In this document: positions 33,920-42,765 of the stretch, piece by piece | Position numbering within the stretch: position 1 is the stretch's first letter | How the letters are laid out: the number at the start of each line of letters is the position of its first letter | Assembly: GCA_965262505.1 (NCBI GenBank) | Contig: CBDHFM010000022.1 | Location: forward strand, 1 to 64,000 | DNA length: 64,000 nt | Direction: 5' to 3' | DNA from: JACPPO01 sp965262505 | GTDB lineage: Bacteria > Acidobacteriota > Vicinamibacteria > Vicinamibacterales > UBA2999 | The notes under the pieces: model-generated | Seen by the model: only the letters and a program-made list of their open reading frames with translations | The model's database searches: none | What the model was told of the DNA's origin: nothing | Made by a program: the position numbers and the translations under genes

Positions 33920-36415
33920 ATGCCCGCGGCGCGGCGGGGACGCCGCGTGCCAGGAGAACCAGACACGGACGACCTCGGTGGTGCGGCGCGCGTCGAGCGC
34001 TGGTTTCTTCGCGTGATGCTCGGCGTGAGCGTGGTAGCGTGGCTGTCGCTCGTGCTCGCCGAGCTTGGCCAGTTTCGGATGGCCCTGTTGTTGGGGCTCC
34101 TGCTCACGCTCGGGGCGTTCGGGCTGAACCTGCTGGTCTACGCCTTCCGCGAGGGTCCGGCTGAACCTATCGCCGGCGGCCGGCTGAAGCCTGCGCTGGC
34201 GGCGACGGCGGGGATCCTGCTGTGCGCCGCGCTATTCCTCCCGCCGTACGAGACCGCGGTGGCCGGAGGCGACGCCACCGTCTATCTGAACTTCGGCCGT
34301 CAGATTACCCACCATGGCGCGGTCGAGTTCGAGGATGCCCTGCTGCGCCCGCTGTCGATTGCCAGCCGCGCGGAGCTGTTCCTGAATCGGGTGCCCTTGG
34401 ACACGACGGGCCAATTTGCACGATTCCCTGGCGGCTTCCTGATCGCCGACATCGCCGACCCCACGGTCACCGCCGGGTTTTCCCCGTTGTTTCCGGTCCT
34501 CACCGCCCTGGGACATGCCGTCGGCTCGCCGCGCGCCGCGCTTGTCGTCGCACCACTCTTCGCGACCCTGAGCCTGGTTGGCCTGTGGTGCGTCGCGCGG
34601 CGGCTGGGCGGCGTGCATGCCGCCTGGCTCGCGGCCACGCTCACGGCCGTCTCGTTGCCGCAGATCTGGTTCGCGAAGCTCTCGGTGCCAGAGACGGTCG
34701 CGCAGTGTTTCGTGATGGCCGGGGTGCTTGCCTGGCTGATGGCATGCGCCCGCGGCGCCACGCGGTGGGCACTCGCCGCGGGGTGGTTCTTGGGCCTCGC
34801 CTGTTTTGCGAAGATCGATCTCCTTGTGCTCTTGCCCGTGTTCCTGCTGGCCGTCGTTGCGGCGCGGCTGCTGACGCGCGCGCGGTTCGGCGATCCTCTT
34901 CTCCTCCTGGCCCTGCTCGCAGCGTTCGGCCTCGTGGTGGCCCACAACTTCGTGCATTACCTCAGCTTCGCCACCCACTACCGGCCGTATGTCGCATACC
35001 TGATCCAGACGTCCTCAGTGCTCACGCTGCTGCGGGACTCCGCCCTGGTGCAGGCGGGCGCGGCCCTGACGGCGGTGTTGCTGGCCGCGGCGGGCGTAGC
35101 GGCACTCCGCCAGCCGGCGAGGCGGTGGCCGCGGTGGTGCTGGGGATGGGCCGCAGTGGCCGCGCTCGTTGCCTACGGCGTCAACTACGTGACGACGACG
35201 GCGGGCCGACTCGACGAGACGATCGTCTGGCTGAGTTGGTACGTCTCCTGGCCGATGCTCGGCCTCGCGGCGCTGGGCCTCACGGGGCTGGTCCGCGTCC
35301 GACGCACCGACGCCGCACCGGGGCTGGCCTTTGTCGGCCTGCTCCTCGGTGTCGTCGGCTTGCAGTATCTGTACGACCCGTTGGAGACGGGCCTGCAGAT
35401 GGAATCGATGCGGCGGTACGTCCCGGTCGTCCTCCCGCTCACGATGCTCTTCGGCGCCCTGACCGTCGTCACCCTACTGGCGCGCGTGGCCGCCGCCAGG
35501 TATCGGTTGGGGTTGACCCTGGCCACCGGGGCGCTCCTCGTGGGACTCGTCGCGCGCCCGAGTCTCGCCGTGGTCGGTCAGCCGCTGTGGGACGAGGCCC
35601 TCGCGCAGACCGCGCAGGTGGCGCGGCTGTTTCCGGACCAGGCGGTCGTGTTGGTGAGTCCCGATCTGGCAGGCACGCACATCCAGACATCACTAGCCTA
35701 CCTCCATGATGTGGACGCCATCCTCGTCCAGGAGCGAAATCCCGACGACCAGGTGCTGCGGCGCGTCATCCGCGGCTGGCTGGCGCGCGGCCGCGCCGTC
35801 TTCGTGGTCGTCGGGCAGCAGGAATTCTCGTTCTTCGCACCGGATTTCACGCTCGCGGCGGTCGAACGGGCGCACATCGACCTCTACACCCTGGAACGCA
35901 CCCGCACACGGGCCCCGCAGGCCGTCGTGTCCACGCCGATCCGGCTGCAGCTATTCCAGGTCACCCGGACGAGCGGCCCCGCCCGGACGGCCATCGATGT
36001 CGGGACGCCTGCCGACGACCTCCTGTACGACCTGCAGGGCTTCCATGGGCCCGAGCGCGACGGGGATCCGGCCCGCAGCACGTTCCGGTGGACCGGGCCG
36101 CAGGCGTCCCTCACGCTGCCGGGGGGGGAGGCCGTCACGCTCGTCGTCGCGGGCACCCGCCCGCCCGGCATCCCCCCGGCCGAGATCTCGGTGTGGATCG
36201 GGGAGCGGCTGGTCGGAGAGCGGGTGCTCGGAGAAACCCCACAGACGATCCGGTTGGACCGGCCGGAGACCGGAGACCCGGGCCCGATCGACCTCACGAT
36301 TCAGTCGACGGTGTACAACCCGCGGTCCCTCGGCCTGTCGTCAGACCCGCGTGATCTCGGCGTTCGCCTGTATCGCGTGGCGGTCGAACTGCCCCCCGAG
36401 CGGCCCGCGCCCTGA
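33920..36415 (+). CDS. Polytopic membrane glycosyltransferase (GT-C type)
   Basis: The 831-residue product has at least ten membrane segments in its first about 520 residues and a soluble C-terminal domain with beta-sandwich character (residues about 690-830, for example PQASLTLPGGEAVTLVVAGT). The early extracytoplasmic loop contains AVAGGDATVYLNFGRQI, the acidic loop-1 position used by GT-C enzymes of the ArnT/PMT type, and AKLSVPETVAQ later. Such enzymes move sugars from lipid carriers to proteins or lipids on the periplasmic face. It lies 6 bp after the exosortase gene and ends the operon, next to an integrase scrap. Confidence 0.75.
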   Translation: MPAARRGRRVPGEPDTDDLGGAARVERWFLRVMLGVSVVAWLSLVLAELGQFRMALLLGLLLTLGAFGLNLLVYAFREGPAEPIAGGRLKPALAATAGILLCAALFLPPYETAVAGGDATVYLNFGRQITHHGAVEFEDALLRPLSIASRAELFLNRVPLDTTGQFARFPGGFLIADIADPTVTAGFSPLFPVLTALGHAVGSPRAALVVAPLFATLSLVGLWCVARRLGGVHAAWLAATLTAVSLPQIWFAKLSVPETVAQCFVMAGVLAWLMACARGATRWALAAGWFLGLACFAKIDLLVLLPVFLLAVVAARLLTRARFGDPLLLLALLAAFGLVVAHNFVHYLSFATHYRPYVAYLIQTSSVLTLLRDSALVQAGAALTAVLLAAAGVAALRQPARRWPRWCWGWAAVAALVAYGVNYVTTTAGRLDETIVWLSWYVSWPMLGLAALGLTGLVRVRRTDAAPGLAFVGLLLGVVGLQYLYDPLETGLQMESMRRYVPVVLPLTMLFGALTVVTLLARVAAARYRLGLTLATGALLVGLVARPSLAVVGQPLWDEALAQTAQVARLFPDQAVVLVSPDLAGTHIQTSLAYLHDVDAILVQERNPDDQVLRRVIRGWLARGRAVFVVVGQQEFSFFAPDFTLAAVERAHIDLYTLERTRTRAPQAVVSTPIRLQLFQVTRTSGPARTAIDVGTPADDLLYDLQGFHGPERDGDPARSTFRWTGPQASLTLPGGEAVTLVVAGTRPPGIPPAEISVWIGERLVGERVLGETPQTIRLDRPETGDPGPIDLTIQSTVYNPRSLGLSSDPRDLGVRLYRVAVELPPERPAP

Positions 36416-36420
36416 CAGGC

Positions 36421-36600
36421 GGCCAATGGCCACACCTTCCGGGCCACGGGTATCACGGCGTATCTGCTCAACGGCGGCACGCTCGAGCGCGCACAGGCGA
36501 CCGCGGCGCAGGAGAGCCCGCGCACGACCAAGCTCCACGACCGGACGTCCGACGAGGTAACCGTCGAGGATATTGAGAAGATCCCGGAGCGTGGCCTCTA
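36421..36600 (+). pseudogene. Inactivated C-terminal fragment of the XerC-like recombinase
   Basis: About 60 codons read HTFRATGITAYLLNGGTLER, then AQATAAQESPRTTKLHDRTS, DEVTVEDIEKI. They match residues about 285-347 of the recombinase at 19227-20273. The catalytic Tyr is replaced by His and the upstream GHE His by Gln, so it cannot be active. It sits directly after the exosortase operon. Confidence 0.8.
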
Positions 36601-36677
36601 TACCGGCTGTCGGAAAATTCAGACCTCGCTGGACACATTGTGTAACCGTAGGTGTCCAGGAATTCTGGAGGTCGGTC

Positions 36678-37110
36678 ATGAACAAAGCTCAGCGGGACAT
36701 TCGGCGTAAGACACGGGTTTTGGAGCACGCGGCGCGGATCGGCAACGTGCGAAAGACCTGCCGCTACTTCGGCGTCGCGAGGCCAGGGTTCTACGTCTGG
36801 CAGAAGACGTATGAGACCCATGGTGATGAGGGCCTGGTCAACCAGAAGCCGTGGCCCGTACAACCCACGACTCCGCACACCCCCCGACATCGTCGAGAAG
36901 GTCCTCCATCTCCGCCGCACGTATCACCCCTCGGCCCCATCCGCATCGTCTGGTATCTCGAGCGCTATCACGGCATCACGATTTCGAAAGCCGGGGTCCA
37001 CCGCATCCTCCGCCGCCACGGCCGGAACTACCCCCAGGCGCGTCGGGCGACGAGCGGTGCACAACGCATCGGTACGCCACACAGGTCCCTGGGCACCACG
37101 TGACCCTGAC
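36678..37110 (+). pseudogene. IS481-like transposase remnant
   Basis: A start MNKAQRDIRRKTRVLEHAAR with a GGAGG site, then a helix-turn-helix (NVRKTCRYFGVARPGFYVWQ), continues through two or three frame changes: PYNPRLRTPPDIVEKVLHLR in a second frame, GPIRIVWYLERYHGITISKA back in the first, and YATQVPGHHV in a third. The DDE core is missing. It is long dead. Confidence 0.7.
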
Positions 37111-37525
37111 CGCACCGCGAGCTCGAACAGCTCCGCCTCGGTATCGATCAGCAGCTCGACGAGGGGCAGGCGACGCGGGGGCGGAGATTTAACACCACCG
37201 GCGGGACGGACTGTGCGAGACTTCTTCATGTTTCAACAGTCAGGGGGACATCCCCACCGAGGCGTCCTCATAACATAAGCGAGACCGTGCACGCAAAGAG
37301 CTGCCGCATTTGATTCTTCAGTCGCGCGCGCGCCGTGTCTGCCGCCGCTGTGATCCGCCCGTGGCCAGCGACGAAATGATTTGTGTTTTGAAGGGCAACC
37401 CTCTATAAGTTTAGCGCTGAGTTTTTGTGCTTACAGGTGCGTGGCTAAGTGCTCGATAGAAGACGTATGAGAAATCGGTGGAATTGTGCTGGCACGAGGG
37501 CTGTCTCTGTGAGACACGTGGCGTG
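37111..37525. other. Intergenic stretch, no gene seen
   Basis: No convincing gene. A frame near 37125-37230 contains ELEQLRLGIDQQLDEGQATR, which loosely resembles a ParD-type antitoxin tail, but the match is too short to call. Confidence 0.3.
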
Positions 37526-37924
37526 ATGATCTCGCATCACTTCATCGGCACAGGCGTGTGGTCGGAGGCGTTGCAACGGAGCCAGCGGGATCCAGCGCAG
37601 TTGCTGGCCGAAGTGACCGGCCACGTGCGAGCGTGCCATCTGCAGGTGATGGCGACGCAGGCGGTGCCGTTCGACGAGGGTGGTCTCACCCTGGTGTGGG
37701 TGCTGGCCGAGTCCCATCTGGTCCTGCACGTCTGGCCGGAGCTGCAGAGTGCGACGCTGGATCTCCACGTCTGTAACTACAGCACCCCGAACGCCGCCAA
37801 CGCCAGGGCGCTCCGGGATCGTTTGGCGGCGGTGTGCTTTGCCACCGGGGGCCACTGGTCAGAGTTGGTGGCTGGCGCGAGCACTGATGAGGCCGCCAAG
37901 CGCCCCGTCGGCGCCACCACTTGA
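37526..37924 (+). CDS. speD: S-adenosylmethionine decarboxylase-like protein (SpeD family)
   Basis: SpeD makes decarboxylated SAM for spermidine synthesis; the proenzyme cleaves itself to form a pyruvoyl group. Counting from the ATG at 37526, this 132-residue protein has Ser63 in LAESHLVLHVWPE, His68 in the same motif and Cys83 in DLHVCNYS, exactly the positions of the pyruvoyl Ser, processing His and catalytic Cys in class 1B prokaryotic SpeD such as Thermotoga. The N-terminal part (MISHHFIGTGVWSEALQRSQ) is less typical than usual. The frame is open 16 codons upstream. No spermidine synthase is nearby; such orphan SpeD homologues may have diverged in function. Confidence 0.75.
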   Translation: MISHHFIGTGVWSEALQRSQRDPAQLLAEVTGHVRACHLQVMATQAVPFDEGGLTLVWVLAESHLVLHVWPELQSATLDLHVCNYSTPNAANARALRDRLAAVCFATGGHWSELVAGASTDEAAKRPVGATT

Positions 37925-38034
37925 CCGTCTTCTTCTTGTCCACGGGTGCTTGCGCCGGTCGCTGTTGATCGGTCACCTTCAGCTCCGAGGTCGTGACGGA
38001 AACGACAGGTCTCGCGCTCCCGTACACTTGAGCA

Positions 38035-38382
38035 ATGAACGAGATCGACGGGGTGGCGTGCGGCACGCCCGGGTGCGACACCCGTGGAAAACCGGGCCTC
38101 AACCTCGTGGGCTACGGCTCGTTCGCGACGAAGGCCGGTCGACGGCAGCGGTACCGCTGCACCGTCTGCAGGGGCACGCGCAGCACGAACACGGGGACTG
38201 CGTACAGCGGGCTTCACTGCACCCGACGGGAGTTCGAGAACGTCGCAAGCTTACGCGTCGAAGGCGTGAGCATTTCAGCGACAGCCCGGGTCACGGGCCA
38301 TTCCCGCAACACCGTCGCGCGCTGGCTCGAGCGGGCCTCGACGGCCGCAAGGCGCTTCAACGACAAGATCGATTACCACTAG
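38035..38382 (+). pseudogene. IS1-like transposase N-terminal fragment
   Basis: The 115 codons encode a zinc-ribbon-like start (CGTPGCDTRGKPG...YRCTVCRG) and a helix-turn-helix (GVSISATARVTGHSRNTVAR), the InsA-like N-terminus of IS1-type transposases with zinc finger plus HTH. The catalytic domain is missing; the frame stops after RRFNDKIDYH. It may still encode a DNA-binding protein but is more likely a truncated element. Confidence 0.65.
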
Positions 38383-38394
38383 GGGAGGGTGACC

Positions 38395-38664
38395 ATGACC
38401 ACGATGTACGATCCTGTGCACCCAGGCGAAAGCCTCCGGGACGTGATGGACGCTAAGAAGTGGACCGTGACCGAGGCGGCTGCGAAGCTGGGCTGTACGC
38501 GACAAACGTTTTCACGGCTGCTGAACGGCCGCACCGGCATCTCCGCCAGCGATGGCGCTGGCGTTGGAACGCACCGGGTGGAGCAACGCCGCCTTCTGGG
38601 TGCGGCGGCAGGCGCAGTACGAACTCGCACAAGAACGTTTGCGCCAGAAGAAATCGGCCGCATG
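38395..38664 (+). pseudogene. Frameshifted HigA-type antitoxin
   Basis: The start MTTMYDPVHPGESLRDVMDA, then AAAKLGCTRQTFSRLLNGRT is a classic HigA antitoxin with an XRE helix-turn-helix. Near 38550 the frame shifts by one: MALALERTGWSNAAFWVRRQ, ELAQERLRQKK in the other frame completes the usual sequence. The partner HigB gene is absent upstream, where the IS1-like fragment lies. Confidence 0.75.
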
Positions 38665-38763
38665 ACCCGGCGAACAAGTAAATACGCCGGGCGGTGGCGA
38701 GCGCGGGAAGTGGGCGCCGAGGCGAGTCAGTTGGTTCTAATACTATTATGATAGTTAAATAGT

Positions 38764-38781
38764 AAGATATATAAGTATCTT
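38764..38781. promoter_or_regulatory. Palindrome upstream of repA2
   Basis: AAGATATATAAGTATCTT has perfect 6-bp arms around a 6-bp centre, in a strongly AT-rich leader 13 bp before the repA2 GTG. RepA proteins often bind an inverted iteron near their own promoter; this is a plausible autoregulatory operator. Confidence 0.45.
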
Positions 38782-38793
38782 GCTAGTAGAAAA

Positions 38794-39528
38794 GTGGCGC
38801 GCAAACGCGAACACGACGGCTTTGCTCCCATCGGCGACGTGGCCGACGGGCTATCGCTGCCCGGTGGTCGCGCCCTGACTCACCGTGCCGCCACGCCGCA
38901 AGCGCGGCACCACTTCACCAAGCTTGACCAGGTGACGCAGCTCGTCTGCGCGCGCGACGCGGACCCGGAGTTTGGTTTCATGGCGCGGTTGCTCGCGTTG
39001 TGTTCCTTGCCGCGCACCAACCCAGGCGACCGCCTGCAGTACGTCCGACGCAACGGGCCGTACACGCTCGTCCTGTTCTCAAGCGGTAAAACGAAGCTCC
39101 CCTATGGCACCCTGCCGCGCTTGCTCCTGACGTGGGTCTGCACGGAAGCCGTCCGCACACAATCGCCCGTGCTGGTCCTCGGCAATTCGCTCTCGGAGTT
39201 CATGCGGCGGCTCGACATCTACAGCACGAGCGGCGGCACCACGGGCGGGCGGACGCGACTATGGAATCAGATGCGCCGGTTGTTTGGGTGCATGGTGTCA
39301 CTGACCTACGAGGATGCGCGGGTGGAAGCCACGATGAATACGCCGATTGCTCGCACCACGGAATGCTGGTGGAGCGAGCGCCAGCCGGACGCGCGTTCGT
39401 TGTGGGAGAGCAGAATCGAACTCGGTACGGATTTTTTCAACGAGATCATCCGTAACCCGGTCCCGCTCGACCTGCACATCCTTAAGAGCCTCAGCCGGTC
39501 GCCGCTCGGCCTCGACCTGTATCTGTAG
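38794..39528 (+). pseudogene. RepA-type initiator 2, prematurely terminated
   Basis: From a GTG start the 244 codons align with repA1 over its first two thirds (RHHFTKLDQVTQLVCARDAD, FMARLLALCSLPRTNPGDRL, LPRLLLTWVCTEAVRTQSPV, RSPLGLDLYL) and then meet TAG at the position of the conserved Trp in LDLYFW. After the stop similarity fades within about 10 codons. A detached C-terminal tail is at 40176-40241. The C-terminal winged helix is missing, so replication function is doubtful. Confidence 0.8.
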
Positions 39529-39720
39529 CGGCGCTTCTACAGCAGCCTCGACGTGGATCTGCGTCGCACCGAGACGAGCGAGGCGCCTTGTGGACCGGGC
39601 TGCCATAGGCCACGACCGGTGGCTAGTCATCCCTCTACTGGCGGCGCATAAAGGCGGCTCCTAGGACCGCTCAGCGCTGGCACCGATATACGGGCCACGT
39701 GGCGCGACCGTTCGCCGTGG

Positions 39721-39842
39721 TTTTCCACAAAACACTGTGATTCCGGGGAGTTTTGCACGCATAAACACGTCACCACGACGCGGCCGCTTTTCGCATAAAC
39801 ACGTCACCTGGAAGGCCGTTTCTTTCGCATAAACACGTCACC
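39721..39842. other. Iteron origin oriV2 of repA2
   Basis: Three direct copies of CGCATAAACACGTCACC begin at 39758, 39792 and 39826 (34-bp period). A DnaA-box-like TTTTCCACA lies at 39721-39729 followed by CTGTGATT. After the last iteron comes AAGTACGTACAGGCC, as after oriV1. The origin looks complete although its initiator gene is truncated. Confidence 0.78.
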
Positions 39843-40175
39843 TACGTACAAGTAGTAATGATCAAGTAGTACGTACCGACAAGTACGTACAGGCCGGTGG
39901 CCTGTTAATTCTCCGAGTGAAAACAAAAAAACGGCTGACCAAGACTAAAATTGAGGGGAAAAACAGGGATACAGGCCTATCCCGTCGGATTTCCCGCGAT
40001 GAAACAGCCGAAAGCTGTTACTGAGGCGCCACGCACACCCGCTAAGCGAGGCGCTCAGCGACGACCGGCCCAAGGAAGGCTTCAGGTATGCGCCTGGGCG
40101 AGAACGTGGCGCAGGCGACGCGCGAGGCCGCCTGCCAGGCGCGTCAACGGCTCCGTCGTTCTCCGCTGGCGCTCC

Positions 40176-40241
40176 GGTGCGTTACTACTCTCTCCCTCGC
40201 CGCCGCGCAGCGCACCATCGCACCTGCACCTCGTGGAATAG
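40176..40241 (+). pseudogene. RepA C-terminal scrap
   Basis: The codons GALLLSPSPPRSAPSHLHLV match the last 21 residues of RepA1 (GALLLSPSPPRIPPAPLRLI). It lies about 650 bp beyond the repA2 stop and 330 bp beyond oriV2, probably displaced from repA2 by rearrangement. Confidence 0.6.
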
Positions 40242-40261
40242 CGGCGCGACCTGCGTCATCG

Positions 40262-40459
40262 TCACGCCTTATGTAATCGAAGAGGCGTCACCTTTTCGCG
40301 CACGACTAGGCCATTGGCTTCAAGGTCGCGTTGAACCGTCTTGGCCCACCAGCCGGCCTTATCGCCGTCCGGGAACAGGTTTTGAGGTAAATGGTCGACC
40401 AGCCGGCCTTGAATCTCCGCGATGGTCAAGCCGGGTGACACATCAGGAAGGACAGTCAA
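40262..40459 (-). CDS. Small protein, DUF6958-like, possibly truncated
   Basis: The 65-residue product (TIAEIQGRLVDHLPQNLFPD, GDKAGWWAKTVQRDLEANGL, VVREKVTPLRLHK) resembles the small winged-helix-like DUF6958 proteins. The only start in frame is TTG at 40459, and usual family members have a longer N-terminus, so the 5' end may be lost. Confidence 0.45.
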   Translation of the reverse strand: MTVLPDVSPGLTIAEIQGRLVDHLPQNLFPDGDKAGWWAKTVQRDLEANGLVVREKVTPLRLHKA

Positions 40460-40692
40460 TTACGCGGATTTCATCGCCGTGTACATTTCCGCGCCGACAC
40501 TTCTTGTGCGCCACGGACGGTTCACATTCTCTGACTTCGATCTGTTTATCGTTTTTTATTCGTGTGTGGTCCTCAGTGTCTCCATATCAACGTGCAATTT
40601 TTAACCAAAAGAGGAGTAACCCCGAGAACCGCCCAGGAAGCCCCTGAGAGGGCATTAGGACAGAAGCCTAGGCCTTTGTGGGAGAGGGGCTC

Positions 40693-40897
40693 CTACAGTT
40701 CAGAATCCTGAATCTGCGCGATCTTCATCAGGTGCTTCTGTAAGCCGCATTTCAGAACGCCGCCACGCAACGAAACCGAGATACGGGCTGGGAATCCGGC
40801 CTTCACGTAGATGTGGTGGCTGCCTCTGACCCGCTTCAACCTCCACCCTCGCGATTCGAGCAGCCGGGCAGAACTACTTTCCGCTGACGGCCTTCAC
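40693..40897 (-). pseudogene. Dead hicA toxin gene
   Basis: From a GTG at 40897 the frame reads MKAVSGK and meets TAG. After a one-base shift it continues SSARLLESRGWRLKRVRGSH, HIYVKAGFPARISVSLRGGV, LQKHLMKIAQI, an otherwise typical HicA with GSHHIYVK. A nonsense change (GAG to TAG) and an extra C explain the damage. It overlaps the upstream antitoxin stop by 4 bp. Confidence 0.65.
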
Positions 40898-41097
40898 ACG
40901 GCGATTTCGATAATCTTGTCCGTCTCGGAGACGTGAATATCCCGGACCTCAACGGACAAGCACCCCTCGACGGCCTCGTAAAGGTTGCTCAGTAGTTCCT
41001 CGAACGAGTCTCCCTGGGTCGCACACCATGGGATGGACGGCACGTCCGCCCATTACCCGCCCTCCTCGGCTTCATGGATGACGACTTTCAGCTTCAT
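40894..41097 (-). pseudogene. Dead hicB antitoxin gene
   Basis: The frame MKLKVVIHEAEEGG meets TAA where a Tyr codon is expected, then continues WADVPSIPWCATQGDSFEEL, LSNLYEAVEGCLSVE. This is the HicB pattern (EGGYWAEVPSIPGCxxQGDSxEEL). One base change (TAC or TAT to TAA) broke it. Together with the damaged hicA the locus is inactive. Confidence 0.65.
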
Positions 41098-41425
41098 GGG
41101 TTCTTCCATCTTGCAAGGCTCTGGCCCGATTCCGAGATCACCCTATTCATCCGGGACACGATTAACGTGACCAGGTCTTGCCGGGTACCACGCTCGTCGC
41201 GGATGCCGGCGCCACCATTACCCCACGATCGCAACAACTAACGACGACGAATACGCTACCCAACAGGAATTCCGCCATGGTCTTATCTCTGCCGTCTCTC
41301 TAAATCTACTACCCGCTGCGATTCAGCCGGCGCTCACTCCCACACGAGATTCGCCGTTTCTCAGCGCCAGATCGAGCAGTGCCTAGTTGCGCTCCAGTAA
41401 GCCATTTTTGGCTCATGCTGGCCCA
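41098..41425. other. Intergenic stretch, no gene seen
   Basis: I find no supportable gene. A short plus-strand frame near 41115-41180 (PDSEITLFIRDTINVTRS) looks protein-like but has no start and no recognised match. Confidence 0.3.
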
Positions 41426-41674
41426 TTAGCTAACCTCGGCGATGGTTTCGGCGGTGTCGGTCCATATCCCATGCGCGTCTTTCGTTGCGACCAGGCGCGG
41501 TCGCCTCCCATTCAGTTTTTCAAGAACGAGCACAGTTCCCTTCACCTTCTGTCGCCTGGTCGCGATGCGCTTGGCCGCGCTCACGTTGAATGCCTCGAAT
41601 GGGTCTCCCGTCTCCCCGGGGCTTGCCTCATCCTGCTTTTCAGTCACGCGATAGACGAACATATTCAGACTCAT
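41426..41674 (-). CDS. Small conserved-looking protein of unknown function
   Basis: The 82-residue product (MSLNMFVYRVTEKQDEASPG, DPFEAFNVSAAKRIATRRQK, GTVLVLEKLNGRRPRLVATK) follows a strong GGGGAAGGATC binding site. It is mixed alpha/beta with no signal or membrane segment. No family recognised. It lies between the dead hicBA and the relaxase remnant. Confidence 0.55.
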   Translation of the reverse strand: MSLNMFVYRVTEKQDEASPGETGDPFEAFNVSAAKRIATRRQKVKGTVLVLEKLNGRRPRLVATKDAHGIWTDTAETIAEVS

Positions 41675-41743
41675 GATCCTTCCCCTTGTGGGGTTGCCCC
41701 CTTTGGAGCCAGGTCGAATAGGGCCCGGTCGAGCCGAGCAGGA

Positions 41744-42170
41744 TCAAGCGGCGTGTGCGGCGCTTGCGGGCGGCGGCGGAGAGGCGGGCCTGGGCGCGGC
41801 GGTCTGGCGGGTGAGGGTGGTGCGCTGTCGGCGTTGGGCCTCCTGGAGTGCTTTTTTCTTCGCTGCGAGTTCCTGCGTGAGGGCTGCTTGCCTGGCTAGG
41901 AGTTGCTGCAGTTCTTCTTGTGGTTCCATCTCGGTAGACGGTAGCTCGCGCCGCCCGGCCGCGTCCAGTTCGCGCGGCAGGGCGAACTGGACCTCGCTGT
42001 AGAGCCGCCCGTTGGCGCGCTCATGCGCGTCCGCCGCCTGCCAGTAGGCGTGCGGGTCGTCCTGCGCCCACGCGGGCATGTGGCCGTGCTCGACATGCAA
42101 CAACAACAAATGGGCGCACATGTCACGACCTTGACCACCGAATACGAAGGGCTGTTGAAGAACGTCAACA
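41744..42170 (-). pseudogene. MobA/MobL-type relaxase remnant
   Basis: Residues VEHGHMPAWAQDDPHAYWQA, then ADAHERANGRLYSEVQFALP with RELDAAGRREL match the N-terminal domain of MobA/MobL relaxases (HGxMPxWA...FWxAADxHERANGxxYxExxxALPREL). The HUH metal-binding His motif and the rest of the catalytic domain are missing; the frame jumps to a C-terminal coiled coil (EELQQLLARQAALTQELAAK). The 5' end is cut by an IS3 end at 42171. This is the only relaxase trace in the window. Confidence 0.75.
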
Positions 42171-42430
42171 GAGAGGTGGACCCCATCCTTCGGACAGGTG
42201 TTCGTCACAGCTACGGTGGAATCCGGGTTCATGATTCACGCTGCGTTTGGCTGGCCGGAGGTGGGGCGGAGCCCCAGGCTCCGGTCAGCTTCGCCGCTAG
42301 TGTACGCCTCTTCGGGCGTCCGACCGTTGAGCGACGAGGGGGGCCGGCACCGGTTGTAGAAGTCCATCCACCCGCCGATGCCGGTTCGGGCCTCAGAGCC
42401 AGTGGTGAACTCGGACAGGTACACGCACTC
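42171..42430 (-). mobile_element. IS3-family remnant: orfB 3' end plus terminal repeat
   Basis: The minus strand at about 42236-42430 encodes CVYLSEFTTGSEARTGIGGW, MDFYNRCRPPSSLNGRTPEE, AY, the C-terminus of an IS3-type OrfB. Downstream lies a 42-bp segment (42171-42212, containing GGACAGGTGTTCGTCACAGC) identical to the inverted copy at 46013-46054, which I read as the terminal inverted repeat. The 5' part of the element is lost beside oriV3. Confidence 0.75.
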
Positions 42431-42463
42431 GTAACTACTTGTACGGTCCGTCTTGTACGGTCC

Positions 42464-42583
42464 GTCGCGTTTCACCGATAGTCGGGGCGAAAAACCGTCG
42501 CGTTTCACCGATAGTCGGGGCGGTCTAAACCGTCGCGTTTCACCGATGGAAAACTCCAGGATTCACAGCCTTTTTGTGGAAAA
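42464..42583. other. Iteron origin oriV3 of repA3
   Basis: Three copies of CGTCGCGTTTCACCGAT (reverse complement ATCGGTGAAACGCGACG) begin at 42464, 42497 and 42532 (33-35-bp spacing), with a DnaA-box-like TGTGGAAAA at 42575-42583. Order and spacing mirror oriV1, in reverse orientation, matching the minus-strand repA3. The core shares ATCGGTGAAAC with oriV1 and then differs. Confidence 0.78.
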
Positions 42584-42765
42584 CTCCCAGGCGATGCGTC
42601 CGGGGCGCTGAGCGGCCCCAGGAGCCACGCGCCAGCCCCAGCCGGCCGAAAACCCGCCCACCGGCCCCGAACGCCCCACAGCGGGCGACAGACGGCGCGC
42701 CGCGGCACGTTTCGGAAACAACCCCGGATAGCCTTCACTCACAGCCGAGTCAAGGCGCTGCGCGC

